The notes beneath the pieces are model-generated. The model did not search any database. It was not told the origin of the DNA and worked only from the letters and a program-made list of their open reading frames with translations. From Pseudomonadota bacterium (GTDB lineage: Bacteria; Pseudomonadota; Alphaproteobacteria; Sphingomonadales; Sphingomonadaceae), in NCBI GenBank assembly GCA_029779535.1, contig JAKPAG010000048.1, positions 1 through 49,036 of the forward strand: a stretch of DNA of 49,036 nucleotides, written 5' to 3'. Positions 28,478 through 39,679 of the stretch are shown here, piece after piece (the stretch's first letter is position 1; each line of letters begins with the position of its first letter). The position numbers were made by a program, and so were the translations under genes.

Positions 28478-29044
28478 TCAATCCGGCTTCTTGGCGACGG
28501 CAACCATCGCGGGACGCAGCAGGCGGTCCTTGATCATGTAACCGGCCTGGAGTTCCTGCACGACCACGCCGGCTTCAACCTCGGCGCTCGGCACTTCGAG
28601 CATGGCCTGGTGCTGGTTCGGGTCAAGCGGCAGCCCCTTGGCGGCGATGCGGCTGATGCCGTGCAGGCCGAACACCTTGTCGATCTCGCGCGCGGTGGCC
28701 TCGATCCCGGTTACCAGGCTCTTCAGGCGGTCATCCTCGCGCAGGTCGGCGGGAATAGCGTCAAGCGCACGGCCCAGATTGTCGGCCACCGAAAGGATGT
28801 CGCGGGCAAAGCCGGTCGCGGCATAGGCGCGGGCATCGGCAATGTCCTTTTCCAGGCGGCGGCGCACGTTCTGCGTCTCGGCCTTGGCATAGAGCACCTC
28901 CTGCCGGGCGACTTCCAGATCCTCGCGCAGCCGGTCGAGCGATTCGCCCAGCTTGTCGGTTTCCTTGTCCAGCAGTTCGTCGGGAACGCCCGCCAGTTCG
29001 GCTTCCACCGCCGGGTCGCCCTGCGGTTTGCTATCGTCGCTCAT
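28478..29044 (-). CDS. grpE: Nucleotide exchange factor GrpE
   Basis: A 188-residue homodimeric exchange factor for DnaK. An acidic N-terminal tail and long coiled-coil helix (about 18-75, with ETDKLGESLDRLREDLEVARQE) lead to the C-terminal beta domain (about 135-185) with LPLDPNQHQAMLEV and the family signature VVVQELQAGYMIKDRLLRPAMVAV. It lies 17 bases downstream of hrcA. The dnaK-dnaJ pair is a few kilobases away, so hrcA-grpE and dnaK-dnaJ are separate heat-shock units. Confidence 0.96.
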   Translation of the reverse strand: MSDDSKPQGDPAVEAELAGVPDELLDKETDKLGESLDRLREDLEVARQEVLYAKAETQNVRRRLEKDIADARAYAATGFARDILSVADNLGRALDAIPADLREDDRLKSLVTGIEATAREIDKVFGLHGISRIAAKGLPLDPNQHQAMLEVPSAEVEAGVVVQELQAGYMIKDRLLRPAMVAVAKKPD

Positions 29045-29061
29045 CTTGTCAAAAAACCTGT

Positions 29062-30105
29062 CTAACCGATCAATTTGCCCAGCGATTGGGCAGTGAAATC
29101 CACCATGGGGACGACCCGCGCATAATTCAACCGCGTCGGGCCGATAACCCCCACCACGCCGACCACGCGCCCTTCCCGGTCGCGATAGGGCGAGGCGATC
29201 ACGGACGAGCCTGATAGCGCGAACAGCCGATTCTCGGAACCGATGAAAATGCGGGTCGCCTCGGCCTCGCGCGCGGCGTCGAGCAGATCGGCAACCGACT
29301 GCTTGTTTTCCAGGTCATCCAGCAGCAGCCGCACCCGTTCCAGATCGGTCAGGGTCGATTCGTCGAGCAGGTGCGCCGCGCCGCGCACGATCAGCACCGG
29401 GCGCCGCGCCGCATCCTCGCTCCACACCGCAAGGCCGCGCTGGACCAGGTCGGCGCTGGCCGCATCGAGCGCCGAGCGGCCCGACGCGATCTCGGCCCGG
29501 ATCGCCGCCACCGCCTCGCCCAGGGTGCGCCCCGCAAGGCGCGCGGTGATATAGTTGCTGGCCTGCTCCAGCGCGCTCGTCGGCAGGCCCAGCGGAATGG
29601 CGACCACGCGGTTCTCGATTGCCCCGTCCGCGCCGACCATGACGGCCAGCGCCCGGTCCGGGGCCAGCGGCACCAGTTGCAGCTGCGCCAGGCGCGGCTC
29701 GCGGCGCGGCACCATCACTACCCCGGCGCAGGCCGACAGGTCAGACAGGACCGCGCTGGTTGCAGCCAGCGCCGCTTCGATCGGGCCGGGCTGGGTCACC
29801 TGCCGCTCGATCGCGGCGCGTTCCTCGGCCGTGGGTTCGGCCACCTGCATCATCCCGTCGACGAACAGGCGCAGGCCCTGTTCGGTCGGCAACCGGCCGG
29901 CACTGGTGTGCGGCGCGGCCAGCAAGCCAAGCATTTCGAGTTCATGGAGGACTGAGCGGATCGAGGCGGGCGAGAGGTTCAGCCCCCCTGCCCCGGCCAG
30001 TGTCTTGGACCCTACCGGCTGCCCGTACGCCAGGTATCCTTCCACCACCAGACGGAAGATGTCGCGGGCGCGGCTGGTCAGTTCGGTGATCGGTTGGCTC
30101 ATCAT
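29062..30105 (-). CDS. hrcA: Heat-inducible transcription repressor HrcA
   Basis: A 347-residue repressor that binds CIRCE operators and depends on GroEL for folding. The N-terminal winged helix (about 1-80) reads [29 protein letters not shown] and [23 protein letters not shown]-like domain follows, ending with [25 protein letters not shown]. The start is ATG at 30105 or the next codon, ATG at 30102. No full CIRCE palindrome is visible upstream, so its target (groESL) is probably elsewhere. It is divergent from rph. Confidence 0.95.
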   Translation of the reverse strand: MMSQPITELTSRARDIFRLVVEGYLAYGQPVGSKTLAGAGGLNLSPASIRSVLHELEMLGLLAAPHTSAGRLPTEQGLRLFVDGMMQVAEPTAEERAAIERQVTQPGPIEAALAATSAVLSDLSACAGVVMVPRREPRLAQLQLVPLAPDRALAVMVGADGAIENRVVAIPLGLPTSALEQASNYITARLAGRTLGEAVAAIRAEIASGRSALDAASADLVQRGLAVWSEDAARRPVLIVRGAAHLLDESTLTDLERVRLLLDDLENKQSVADLLDAAREAEATRIFIGSENRLFALSGSSVIASPYRDREGRVVGVVGVIGPTRLNYARVVPMVDFTAQSLGKLIG

Positions 30106-30116
30106 CTCGCCGCACA

Positions 30117-30144
30117 ATTTAAGCCGCACTCTTGCAGGCTCAAG
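30117..30144 (-). promoter_or_regulatory. Possible heat-shock type promoter of hrcA-grpE
   Basis: On the minus strand CTTG (30141-30144), 17 bases and CTTAAAT (30117-30123) match the RpoH pattern used for dnaK with one mismatch in the -10. The -10 ends 11 bases before the ATG, so the leader would be only a few bases long. The same bases could also serve as a sigma-70 site (TTGAGC-16-TAAATT). Confidence 0.4.
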
Positions 30145-30190
30145 CCCATTGCGCCTAACGCACGCGCGAAACAACCTTGAGGACCTCCCC

Positions 30191-30907
30191 ATGCGACCTT
30201 CCGGCCGCGCGCCCGACGAGATGCGCACGATCAGCTTCGAACCCCATTATACCAAGCACGCCGAAGGTTCGGTGCTGGTCAGCTTCGGCCACACCAAGGT
30301 GATCTGCACCGCATCGGTCGAGGAACGCCTGCCGCCGTGGCTGCGCGGCAAGGGTGAAGGTTGGGTGACGGCGGAATATTCGATGCTGCCGCGCGCCACC
30401 CACACCCGCGGCAGCCGAGAAGCGGCCAAGGGCAAGCAAAGCGGGCGCACCCAGGAAATCCAGCGGCTGATCGGGCGCAGTCTGCGCGCCGTGGTCGACC
30501 TCAAGAAGCTGGGCGAACGCCAGATCACGCTCGATTGCGACGTGATCCAGGCCGATGGCGGCACCCGCACCGCCTCGATCAGCGGCGCCTGGGTGGCGCT
30601 GCGCATCGCGGTTGACAAGCTGATCGCCTCAGGCGCGATCCAGGAAGATCCGCTGCCGCGCAAGGTTGCCGCCGTCAGCTGCGGGATCTTCAACGGCACC
30701 CCGGTGCTCGACCTTGACTATGACGAGGACAGTTCGGCCGATGCCGATGCCAACTTCGTGCTGATCGAAGGCGGCCAGATCGCCGAAGTCCAGGCCACCG
30801 CCGAAGGCGCGACCTACGACGAGGAGGCGCTGCTGCGCCTGCTGCGCCTGGCGCGGATCGGTTGCGACCGCATCTTCGCCGCCCAGGGCGAGGCTGTCTG
30901 CAAGTGA
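30191..30907 (+). CDS. rph: Ribonuclease PH
   Basis: A 238-residue phosphorolytic exoribonuclease that trims tRNA 3' ends. It has the hallmark start [12 protein letters not shown], the basic RNA-binding [31 protein letters not shown], and [17 protein letters not shown] with the phosphate-site residues. The length is normal. It is the first gene of rph-rdgB-hemW-xerC. Its TGA overlaps the GTG start of rdgB. It is divergent from hrcA. Confidence 0.97.
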   Translation: MRPSGRAPDEMRTISFEPHYTKHAEGSVLVSFGHTKVICTASVEERLPPWLRGKGEGWVTAEYSMLPRATHTRGSREAAKGKQSGRTQEIQRLIGRSLRAVVDLKKLGERQITLDCDVIQADGGTRTASISGAWVALRIAVDKLIASGAIQEDPLPRKVAAVSCGIFNGTPVLDLDYDEDSSADADANFVLIEGGQIAEVQATAEGATYDEEALLRLLRLARIGCDRIFAAQGEAVCK

Positions 30908-31533
30908 CCCGCAGGCTCGGCGCCGAAACCCTGGTGATTGCCACGCACAACGCCGGCAAGCTCAAGGAGATTTCGGCGCTGCTGGCCCCTTATGGCCTGA
31001 GCTGCATCAGCGCGGGTTCGCTCGGGCTGGATGAACCGGCCGAGACCGGCAAGACCTTTGTCGAAAACGCGCTGATCAAGGCGCGGGCGGCGGCGCAGGC
31101 TTCGGGCCTGCCTGCCCTTGCCGACGATTCGGGGCTGTGCGTCGATGCGCTGGGTGGGCGGCCCGGGGTCTATACCGCCGACTGGGCCGAACGGCAGTGG
31201 TTCGAAGGCCCCGCTGGGCGCGACTGGTACATGGCGATGGGCAAGGTCGAAGGGCTGCTGTGCGAACTGGGGCCGGATGCCGACCGTTCGTGCCACTTTG
31301 CCTGCGTGCTGGCTATTGCCTGGCCGGACGGCGACAGCGCGGTCTACGAAGGCCGTGCCAACGGGACGCTGACCTGGCCGCCGCGCGGCAAACTGGGCTT
31401 CGGCTATGACCCGGTGTTCGTGCCGCTGGGCGACACCCGCACCTTTGCCGAGCATGATCCGGAAGAGAAGCACGCGATCAGCCACCGCGCCGATGCCTTT
31501 GCCAAGCTGGTCGCGGAGCAGTTTGGCGGGTAA
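30904..31533 (+). CDS. rdgB: Non-canonical purine NTP pyrophosphatase (RdgB/HAM1)
   Basis: A 209-residue house-cleaning enzyme that hydrolyses dITP, dXTP and ITP to monophosphates. Signatures are [11 protein letters not shown] (14-23), [37 protein letters not shown] and GFGYDPVF. The GTG start at 30904 overlaps the rph stop as GTGA and gives the right length; a longer reading frame opening at 30862 lies inside rph. It precedes hemW by nine bases. Confidence 0.95.
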   Translation: MTRRLGAETLVIATHNAGKLKEISALLAPYGLSCISAGSLGLDEPAETGKTFVENALIKARAAAQASGLPALADDSGLCVDALGGRPGVYTADWAERQWFEGPAGRDWYMAMGKVEGLLCELGPDADRSCHFACVLAIAWPDGDSAVYEGRANGTLTWPPRGKLGFGYDPVFVPLGDTRTFAEHDPEEKHAISHRADAFAKLVAEQFGG

Positions 31534-31542
31534 GCACGCTTC

Positions 31543-32694
31543 ATGGCCCGCGCGCTTTACATCCATTGGCCGTTCTGCCTCGCCAAGTGTCCCTATTGCG
31601 ACTTCAACAGCCATGTCCGCGACCGCGTGGACCAGGACTTGTGGCTGAACGCGCTTCTCGCCGACCTGCGGCACGAGGCGGAACTGGCGGGGGGCGAGCG
31701 GCTCGACAGCGTGTTCTTTGGCGGCGGCACCCCCAGCCTTATGCCGCCCGCCACGGTCGCGCGCCTGCTGGAGGAGGCGGAACGCCTGTGGGGCTTTGCC
31801 GAGGGCGTGGAAATCACGCTGGAAGGCAACCCCAGCTCGGTCGAGGCGGCGAACTATGCCGCGCTGGCCAGTGCCGGGGTCAACCGCGTTTCGCTGGGCC
31901 TGCAGGCGCTGGATGACCAGACGCTCGATTTCCTCGGGCGGATCCACGATGCCGATGAAGGGCTGGCCGCGCTCGACGTGGCGCAGCGGCACTTCGCGCG
32001 GGTCAGTTTCGACCTGATCTATGCCCTGCCCGGCCAGACTGCCGAACAATGGCGCGCCGACCTGCTGCGCGCGATTGGCCTGGGAACCACGCACCTCTCG
32101 CTCTACCAGCTGACGATCGAACCGGGGACGCGGTTCGAAACCATGGTCCGGCGCGGGCATTTCAGCCCGCTGGATGATAATGCCGCCGCCGATCTGTTCG
32201 CCCTGACGCGCGAGATCACGACCAGCCTGGGCCTGCCCGCCTATGAGATCAGCAACCACGCCATGCCGGGCGAGGAAAGCCGCCACAACCTGACCTATTG
32301 GCGCTACCAGGACTATTGCGGGATCGGCCCCGGCGCGCATGGCCGGCGCGGCGGCATGGCGACCGTGCGCCACAAGAAGCCCGAAAACTGGCTCGCCGCG
32401 CTCGACGCGGCCGGCCACGGCATAGCCGAGGAACGTGCACTGGGAACAGCCGAGCAGGCGAGCGAGGCCATGCTGATGGGCCTGCGCCTGCGCGAAGGGG
32501 TGGATCTGACCGCCCTCGCCCGGCGCTTCGGCCTGGAGCCGGCCGCGCTGTGCGATGAGGGCAAGTTGGCGTTCTACACCCGGCAGGGCCTGTGCTGGAG
32601 CAGCGACGGACGGATCGGGGTGAGCGATGCGGGTATGCCGCTGCTTGACGGCCTGCTCGCCGAACTGGTCCCGGCGGACCTGGTAGCGGCGTGA
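31543..32694 (+). CDS. hemW: Radical SAM heme chaperone HemW
   Basis: A 383-residue radical SAM protein. The N-terminal cluster motif C12-x3-C16-x2-C19 (FCLAKCPYC) is the HemW form, preceded by LYIHWPF. FFGGGTPSLM, the ITLEGNPSSV segment and the GVNRVSLGLQALDD motif follow. The C-terminal HemW domain (about 290-383) has EAMLMGLRLREGVDL. HemW binds heme and inserts it into respiratory enzymes; it is often mislabelled HemN. Its stop overlaps the GTG of xerC. Confidence 0.94.
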   Translation: MARALYIHWPFCLAKCPYCDFNSHVRDRVDQDLWLNALLADLRHEAELAGGERLDSVFFGGGTPSLMPPATVARLLEEAERLWGFAEGVEITLEGNPSSVEAANYAALASAGVNRVSLGLQALDDQTLDFLGRIHDADEGLAALDVAQRHFARVSFDLIYALPGQTAEQWRADLLRAIGLGTTHLSLYQLTIEPGTRFETMVRRGHFSPLDDNAAADLFALTREITTSLGLPAYEISNHAMPGEESRHNLTYWRYQDYCGIGPGAHGRRGGMATVRHKKPENWLAALDAAGHGIAEERALGTAEQASEAMLMGLRLREGVDLTALARRFGLEPAALCDEGKLAFYTRQGLCWSSDGRIGVSDAGMPLLDGLLAELVPADLVAA

Positions 32695-33587
32695 GTCGGG
32701 CCGACCTGCTCGAAGCCTGGAATGCCCACCTGGTGCATGGGCGCCGCCGCTCGCCGCACACGGTCCGCGCTTATGTCGCCACGGCGGCGCGGTTGCTGGA
32801 TGAGCTGGGCGAGATGGACTGGCCGGCGCTCGCCCGGGTCGAGGCACCGGCGCTGCGCGCCCAGCTGGCGCGGCGGCGCGGCGATGACGGGATCGGGAAC
32901 GCCAGCGCCGCGCGCGAGCTGTCGGCGCTGAAAGCCTTCATCCGCTTCGCCCGCGAACAGGCCGGCATGGCCGATCCCGCCCCGCCCCGGATGCGCGGGC
33001 CGCGCGTCAAGAAGGGCCTGCCCCGCCCGGTCACCCCGGACGAGGCGGTGAACCTGGCGGTGACGGGGGACGAGGATGCGAGCGAGCCCTGGCTCGGCGC
33101 GAGCGACCGGGCGGTGCTGCGGCTGCTCTATGGTGCGGGCTTGCGCATTGCCGAAGCTCTGTCGCTGCCCGGCGGGGCTCTGCCGCTCGGCGAAACGCTG
33201 GTCGTTACCGGCAAGGGCGGCAAGCAGCGCATGGTCCCGCTGCTCCCGATCGTGCGCGAGGCGGTGGCGGACTATACCGCAAAATGCCCCTGGCCGCTGG
33301 GCAAGGACGAGGCGCTGTTTCGCGGGGCCAAGGGCGGGCCGCTGTCGCAAGGCATGGTCCAGAAGGCGATGGCTCGCGCCCGCGTGGCGCTGGGGCTGCC
33401 GGCCACGGCCACCCCGCACGCGCTGCGCCATTCCTTTGCCACTCACCTGCTGGGCGCAGGGGCGGACCTGCGCAGCCTGCAGGAACTGCTTGGCCACGCC
33501 AGCCTGGGTTCGACCCAGATCTATACCAAGGTGGATGCCGCCGTGCTGCTGGATGTCTATCGCCACGCCCACCCGCGCGAGCGTTAG
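32691..33587 (+). CDS. xerC: Site-specific tyrosine recombinase XerC
   Basis: A 298-residue recombinase that acts with XerD at dif to resolve chromosome dimers. The SAM-like N-terminal domain (1-95) contacts the core site. The catalytic domain has R152 (GAGLRIAEAL), K175, H243 and R246 (HALRHSFATHLL), H269 (LLGHASLGSTQIY) and the nucleophile Y278. The start GTG at 32691 overlaps the hemW stop as GTGA. No attachment site, cargo or integrase-type neighbours are present, so it is the chromosomal Xer protein and not a mobile-element integrase. Its stop overlaps that of dedA. Confidence 0.93.
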   Translation: MSRADLLEAWNAHLVHGRRRSPHTVRAYVATAARLLDELGEMDWPALARVEAPALRAQLARRRGDDGIGNASAARELSALKAFIRFAREQAGMADPAPPRMRGPRVKKGLPRPVTPDEAVNLAVTGDEDASEPWLGASDRAVLRLLYGAGLRIAEALSLPGGALPLGETLVVTGKGGKQRMVPLLPIVREAVADYTAKCPWPLGKDEALFRGAKGGPLSQGMVQKAMARARVALGLPATATPHALRHSFATHLLGAGADLRSLQELLGHASLGSTQIYTKVDAAVLLDVYRHAHPRER

Positions 33588-34183
33588 CCCTCGTCCTTCC
33601 AGCGCGCCACGCGCCACAGCCAGACGGCCACGGCCAGCACGACCATCGCCGCGGTCGCCGGGCCGATCACGCCGTCCATCGCCTCCATATAGCCCGCCAG
33701 CAAGTGCCCGCCCCCTATGAGCAGGGCGTTCCACACCAGCGTGCCGGCAAAGGTGAAGACCAGGAACCGCCCGCGCGGCATGTGCGTCAGCCCGGCGGGA
33801 AGCGAGATCAGCGTGCGCAGGAACGGCGAAAACCGCAGGAAGAACACCACCCACTGCCCATGGCGCTGGAAGAACGCGGTGGCGCTTTCAACGTCGGCCC
33901 AGGTCATGGTCAACCAGCGCCCCCAACGATGCACCAGCGGTTCGAGCCGGCGGTAGCCGAGCCTGTCTCCGGCCGCGAACCAGACATAGTTGCCCAGCGT
34001 CGAGCCCAGGCTGCCGACCAGTAGCAAGGGCCAGAAATCCATCGATCCGCGCGCCACGGCAATCCCGCCCACGCCCATGATCACTTCGCTGGGGATCGGC
34101 GGGAACACGTTTTCCACCACCATCAGCACGAAGATGCCAAGGTAGCCGCCCTGTTCGATCAGGCGGATGATCCATTCGTCCAT
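33584..34183 (-). CDS. DedA family inner-membrane protein
   Basis: A 199-residue polytopic membrane protein with the DedA/SNARE-associated (VTT) domain. Signatures are ENVFPPIPSEVIMG, LGSTLGNYVWFAAGDRLG and the arginine-rich FFLRFSPFLRTLISLPAG with the essential F-x-R-x-x-P-x-x-R. The family includes undecaprenyl-phosphate and phosphatidylethanolamine flippases, so an envelope lipid-recycling role is likely. It lies 13 bases downstream of gshB and converges on xerC, with overlapping stop codons. Confidence 0.92.
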   Translation of the reverse strand: MDEWIIRLIEQGGYLGIFVLMVVENVFPPIPSEVIMGVGGIAVARGSMDFWPLLLVGSLGSTLGNYVWFAAGDRLGYRRLEPLVHRWGRWLTMTWADVESATAFFQRHGQWVVFFLRFSPFLRTLISLPAGLTHMPRGRFLVFTFAGTLVWNALLIGGGHLLAGYMEAMDGVIGPATAAMVVLAVAVWLWRVARWKDEG

Positions 34184-34196
34184 GGCGCTGTGCGGC

Positions 34197-35159
34197 CTAG
34201 CGGCGCATGGCCGCCAATCGCCGCTCGATCGCGTCCCAGATCAGGCCCGGTGTATCGGTGCCGTTGAACCGGTCGATCGCCAGGATCCCGGTCGGACTGG
34301 TGACGTTGATTTCGGTCAGCCACTGGCCGCCGATCACGTCGATCCCGACGAACACCAATCCGCGTTCCTTCAGCGCCGGGCCCAGCGCAGCGCAGATTTC
34401 TTCCTCGCGCGCAGTCAATTCGGTCGGTTCGGCCGAACCGCCAGCGGCAAGATTGCTGCGGAATTCGCCCACCCCGGGGCGGCGGTTGATCGCGCCGGCC
34501 ACCTCGCCGTCAACCAGCACGATCCGCTTGTCGCCCAGCGCAATGTCGGGAAGGAACGGCTGGAACATGTGCGGTTCGACCCAGGCATTGTCGAACAGTT
34601 CGACCAGCGCACCCAGGTTGCTGCCATCGGCCGGGATGCGCACCACCGCCTTGCCCCCGTTTCCGTGCAGCGGCTTCATCACCAGGTCGCCGGGGTGGCG
34701 GGCGTGGAATTCGCGCACGTCCTCGATCCGGCGGGCGATCAGCGTGGGCGGCATGTAGTGCGCGAAATCGAGCACGAAGACCTTTTCCGGCGCGTTGCGC
34801 ACGCTGGCCGGATCGTTGACCACGAGGGTCTGCCCTTCAAGCCGTTCGAGCAGGAAGGTTGCCGTGATGTAGGACAGGTCGAACGGCGGATCCTGGCGCA
34901 TCAGCACCACGTCGACATCCTTGACCAGGTCGATCTTGCGGTGGTCCTGCGCGGTGAAATGGTTGCCGACCTCGCGCCGCACTTCGACCGGGGCGGCCCA
35001 GGCGGTGAGCCGGCCTTCATCCAGCGCGAGCGACTTTACGTCATAGTGCAGCACCGAATAGCCGCGCTGCTGCGCCTTTTCCATCAGCGCAAAGCTGGAA
35101 TCGCCAGCGATCTTGATCGTTTCCAGCGGGTCCATCTGGACAGCTACGCGCAGGGTCAT
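34197..35159 (-). CDS. gshB: Glutathione synthase
   Basis: A 320-residue ATP-grasp ligase that joins gamma-glutamylcysteine and glycine. The N-terminal VAVQMDPLETIKIAGDSSFALM is diagnostic. RQDPPFDLSYITATFLLE, MKPLHGNGGKAVVRI and FVGIDVIGGQWLTEINVTSPTG mark the ATP-grasp and Mg sites. It supplies the thiol used by glutathione transferases such as the one at 44.5-45.3 kb. It starts 17 bases after yraN. Confidence 0.97.
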   Translation of the reverse strand: MTLRVAVQMDPLETIKIAGDSSFALMEKAQQRGYSVLHYDVKSLALDEGRLTAWAAPVEVRREVGNHFTAQDHRKIDLVKDVDVVLMRQDPPFDLSYITATFLLERLEGQTLVVNDPASVRNAPEKVFVLDFAHYMPPTLIARRIEDVREFHARHPGDLVMKPLHGNGGKAVVRIPADGSNLGALVELFDNAWVEPHMFQPFLPDIALGDKRIVLVDGEVAGAINRRPGVGEFRSNLAAGGSAEPTELTAREEEICAALGPALKERGLVFVGIDVIGGQWLTEINVTSPTGILAIDRFNGTDTPGLIWDAIERRLAAMRR

Positions 35160-35176
35160 GGGGCAATCGGCTCCGT

Positions 35177-35530
35177 TCAGGCCAGGGAGGCGTTGGGGAT
35201 ATGGCGGGGCCAGCGCCCCGGCGCAAGCAGCAGCACGTCGATCCGCATGTCATCGCCCGCGCGGACGAAGCGCGGGGCCAGCGCTTCAGCGGCGGCGATC
35301 ACGCGGCGCAGGCGGTAGGGATCGATCGCCAGGTCACGCTCCGACGTATTGGCGCGCCACTTCACTTCGACAAATGCGACGGTCCGGCCGCGCCGCGCCA
35401 CCAGGTCGACCTCGCCGCGCGGGGTCTTGACCCGCCGGGCCAGCACCCGCCAGCCCTTCAGCCGCAGATACCAGGCTGCCAGCCATTCGCCGCGCCGGCC
35501 CCGCGCCTCGCGTTCGGCGCGGGTGGTCAT
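35177..35530 (-). CDS. yraN: YraN family (UPF0102) nuclease-fold protein
   Basis: A 117-residue protein of the restriction-endonuclease-like UPF0102 family. It reads RGRRGEWLAAWYLRLKGWRVL near the start, then GEVDLVARRGRTVAFVEVKWRA, which holds the nuclease-type D-ExK residues, and DPYRLRRVIAAAEA. The biochemical role is not known. Its ATG overlaps the rsmI stop (ATGA), the same partner as in E. coli. Confidence 0.92.
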   Translation of the reverse strand: MTTRAEREARGRRGEWLAAWYLRLKGWRVLARRVKTPRGEVDLVARRGRTVAFVEVKWRANTSERDLAIDPYRLRRVIAAAEALAPRFVRAGDDMRIDVLLLAPGRWPRHIPNASLA

Positions 35531-36354
35531 TTCAGTTCCAGCGCCCGCGCGTAAAGCGACTTGCGATCCTGCCCGGTGATCCGCGCCACTTCCGCCGCCG
35601 CCTGCGAGGCCTTCGACGTCTTGAGCGCGGCGAATAGCAGCGCGTCAATGTCGTGGTCCTGCGCCTGCGCCTCGCCCGGCGGGCCGACCACCAGCACGAT
35701 CTCGCCCTTGGGCGGGTGGGCGGCGTAATGGGCGATCAGGTCCGCCGGAGAGCCGGTGCGGCATTCCTCGAACCGCTTGGTCAATTCGCGCGCCACGGCC
35801 ACTTCGCGGCCCGGCAGCACCTCGGCAATAGCTGCCAGCGCACCGGCCAGGCGCGGGGCGGTTTCATAGAACACCAGCGTCGCCCGCACGGCGCCCAGTT
35901 CGGCCAGCACTTCGGCGCGGGCCTTGGCCTTGCTGGGCAGGAATCCGGCGAACAGGAAGCGGTCGCTTGGCAGCCCCGCCAGGGTCAGCGCGACCACCGC
36001 CGCGCTTGGTCCCGGAATGCTGACCACAGGGATGCCCGCCGCCTTCGCATCGCGCACCAGGCGGTAACCGGGATCGGAAATCAGCGGCGTTCCCGCATCG
36101 CTGACCAGCGCGACCGGCTCCTGCGCGGCGAGGCTGAGGACATGGGCGCGGGTTTCCTCGCTGGCGTGATCGTCATAGCGGATCATTCGCCGCTTGATCC
36201 CCAGGTGCTGCAGCAGCTTGCCGGTAACCCGCGTATCTTCGCAGGCTATCGCAGCCACGGCACCGAGTACCGCTGTGGCACGCATTGAAATATCGCCAAG
36301 ATTGCCAATCGGCGTGGCGACAATATAGAGGCCCGGAGCAAGCGGCGTTTCCAT
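35527..36354 (-). CDS. rsmI: 16S rRNA 2'-O-ribose C1402 methyltransferase RsmI
   Basis: A 275-residue SAM-dependent tetrapyrrole-methylase-fold enzyme that modifies C1402 of 16S rRNA. Signatures are LYIVATPIGNLGDIS, IACEDTRVTGKLLQHL, LVSDAGTPLISDPGYRLV and VSIPGPSAAVVALTLAGLP. The ATG at 36354 begins the conserved start and leaves 40 bases to the divergent LpoA-like gene. A longer reading frame to 36660 would overlap that gene and looks non-coding. It is first in rsmI-yraN-gshB-dedA. Confidence 0.94.
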   Translation of the reverse strand: METPLAPGLYIVATPIGNLGDISMRATAVLGAVAAIACEDTRVTGKLLQHLGIKRRMIRYDDHASEETRAHVLSLAAQEPVALVSDAGTPLISDPGYRLVRDAKAAGIPVVSIPGPSAAVVALTLAGLPSDRFLFAGFLPSKAKARAEVLAELGAVRATLVFYETAPRLAGALAAIAEVLPGREVAVARELTKRFEECRTGSPADLIAHYAAHPPKGEIVLVVGPPGEAQAQDHDIDALLFAALKTSKASQAAAEVARITGQDRKSLYARALELK

Positions 36355-36394
36355 GGGATCACCCTTTGGACCGCCGGAGAGGGAGCAGCAAGCC

Positions 36395-37549
36395 ATGTTC
36401 GAAGGTCGCATCGACAGGCGCAAGCTGGCCACGCTGGGCGTTGTCGTCCTGCTGGCCGGGTGCAAGGTCATTCCCAAGGGCGTGCCCGAGCCGCCGCCGC
36501 CCGCCCCGCCCCCGCCGAGCGATGCCCTGCCGGCCGACCAGGCGCGCCACCGCGTCGCGCTGCTGGTGCCGCTGACCGGGCCGAACGCCGCTGTGGGCCA
36601 GTCGATCGCCAATGCGACAACCATGGCGCTGCTTGATACCAACGCCAAGAACCTGCGCATAACGAGCTATGACATCGCTGGCGGCCCGGCTGCCGCCGCG
36701 ACCAAGGCGATCCAGGAGGGCAACCGCCTGATCCTTGGCCCGATCCAGGCAGAGGACGTGCCGCCCATCGCCACCATCGCCCGCGCCGCCAAGGTGCCGC
36801 TGGTGACCTATACCGGCAGCACCGGCGTGGCCGCGCGCGACGTCTTCGTGATGTCGACCGTGCCCGAAGCCTCCTTGGCCCGGACGGTGAAATATGCCGC
36901 CAGCACCGGCACGAAGCGGTTCGCACTGCTCGCCCCCAAGGGCGAATATGGCCAGCGCGCCGCCGCCGCTTATGCCGAAGCGGTCAAGGCCGCCGGGGGC
37001 ACGCTGGTTCAGACCCAGACCTACGACCGCTCGAACACCTCGGTGATCAGCGCGGCGCAGCGGCTCAAGGCCAAGGGTGGGTTCGATGCCGTGCTGCTGG
37101 CCGACAACGCCCGCTTCGCGGTCCAGGCCGCCGCCCAGCTCAAGGCCCCGGGCGCGGCCCTGCCCCGCCTGCTTGGCCCCGAGCTGTGGAACGGCGAGGC
37201 GACAGTCTATGCCAGCCCGGCGATGCGCGGGGCACTGTTCTCGGCCATTTCCGATGGGCGGTTCAAGACCTTTGCAGAAAGCTACAAGACCCGCTTCGGT
37301 GTCGCCCCCTATCGCCTGTCAACCATGGGCTATGATAGCGTCCTGCTGTCGATCCGCATCGCGCGCGATTGGCAGCCGGGCACGCCGTTTCCGATTGCGC
37401 GAATCACCGACAGCGGCGGCTTCCTGGGGATCGACGGGCCGTTCCGCTTCCGCGCCGACGGGGTGATCGACCGCGCCCTGGAAGTGCGGCAGATCCAGGC
37501 CAGGGGAGTGGCTATCGTCAGCCCGGCGCCCGATCGCTTCACGGACTGA
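36395..37549 (+). CDS. Penicillin-binding protein activator, LpoA-like lipoprotein
   Basis: A 384-residue lipoprotein with lipobox LLAGC and lipidated C23, then a Pro-rich linker (EPPPPAPPPP). The rest has a periplasmic-binding-protein fold of type 1, beginning RVALLVPLTGPNAAVGQSIANA. E. coli LpoA stimulates PBP1A from the outer membrane; this protein lacks the TPR N-terminal domain of that LpoA but belongs to the 'penicillin-binding protein activator' family. GAGAGGGAG lies about ten bases before the ATG at 36395. The place next to rsmI-yraN matches E. coli gene order. Confidence 0.85.
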   Translation: MFEGRIDRRKLATLGVVVLLAGCKVIPKGVPEPPPPAPPPPSDALPADQARHRVALLVPLTGPNAAVGQSIANATTMALLDTNAKNLRITSYDIAGGPAAAATKAIQEGNRLILGPIQAEDVPPIATIARAAKVPLVTYTGSTGVAARDVFVMSTVPEASLARTVKYAASTGTKRFALLAPKGEYGQRAAAAYAEAVKAAGGTLVQTQTYDRSNTSVISAAQRLKAKGGFDAVLLADNARFAVQAAAQLKAPGAALPRLLGPELWNGEATVYASPAMRGALFSAISDGRFKTFAESYKTRFGVAPYRLSTMGYDSVLLSIRIARDWQPGTPFPIARITDSGGFLGIDGPFRFRADGVIDRALEVRQIQARGVAIVSPAPDRFTD

Positions 37550-37569
37550 CGATAACCGCGCGGCGACGC

Positions 37570-37599
37570 TTGCTTGCCGGATTCCCGGTGTTCTATAGG
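37570..37599 (+). promoter_or_regulatory. Candidate parE promoter, possibly giving a leaderless mRNA
   Basis: TTGCTT (37570-37575), an 18-base spacer and TATAGG (37594-37599) form a plausible housekeeping promoter. The -10 ends seven bases before the parE ATG at 37607, so a normal start would fall on or just before the A of the ATG. No ribosome binding site is seen. Confidence 0.45.
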
Positions 37600-37606
37600 C
37601 GTTCCC

Positions 37607-39604
<1,998 letters not shown>

Positions 39605-39679
39605 TCCCTTGCGGGCCATTCATCTCGCCGTCAGAATGCAGCGTTACGCTGTCATGCGAAACAGGAGAGGTAACCCGCC

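Noticed and set aside
30121..30135. Half of a CIRCE element near hrcA (GAGTGC on the minus strand)
   Set aside because: The second inverted half is absent, so an HrcA operator is not supported here.
30814..32847. 677-codon minus-strand frame opposite rdgB and hemW
   Set aside because: rdgB and hemW are intact on the plus strand with all motifs. The antisense frame has no recognisable domain and no ribosome binding site.
32691..33587. Tyrosine recombinase as integrase of a mobile island
   Set aside because: It is in a tight operon with rph, rdgB and hemW, has XerC features, and no tRNA, repeats or cargo genes are nearby.
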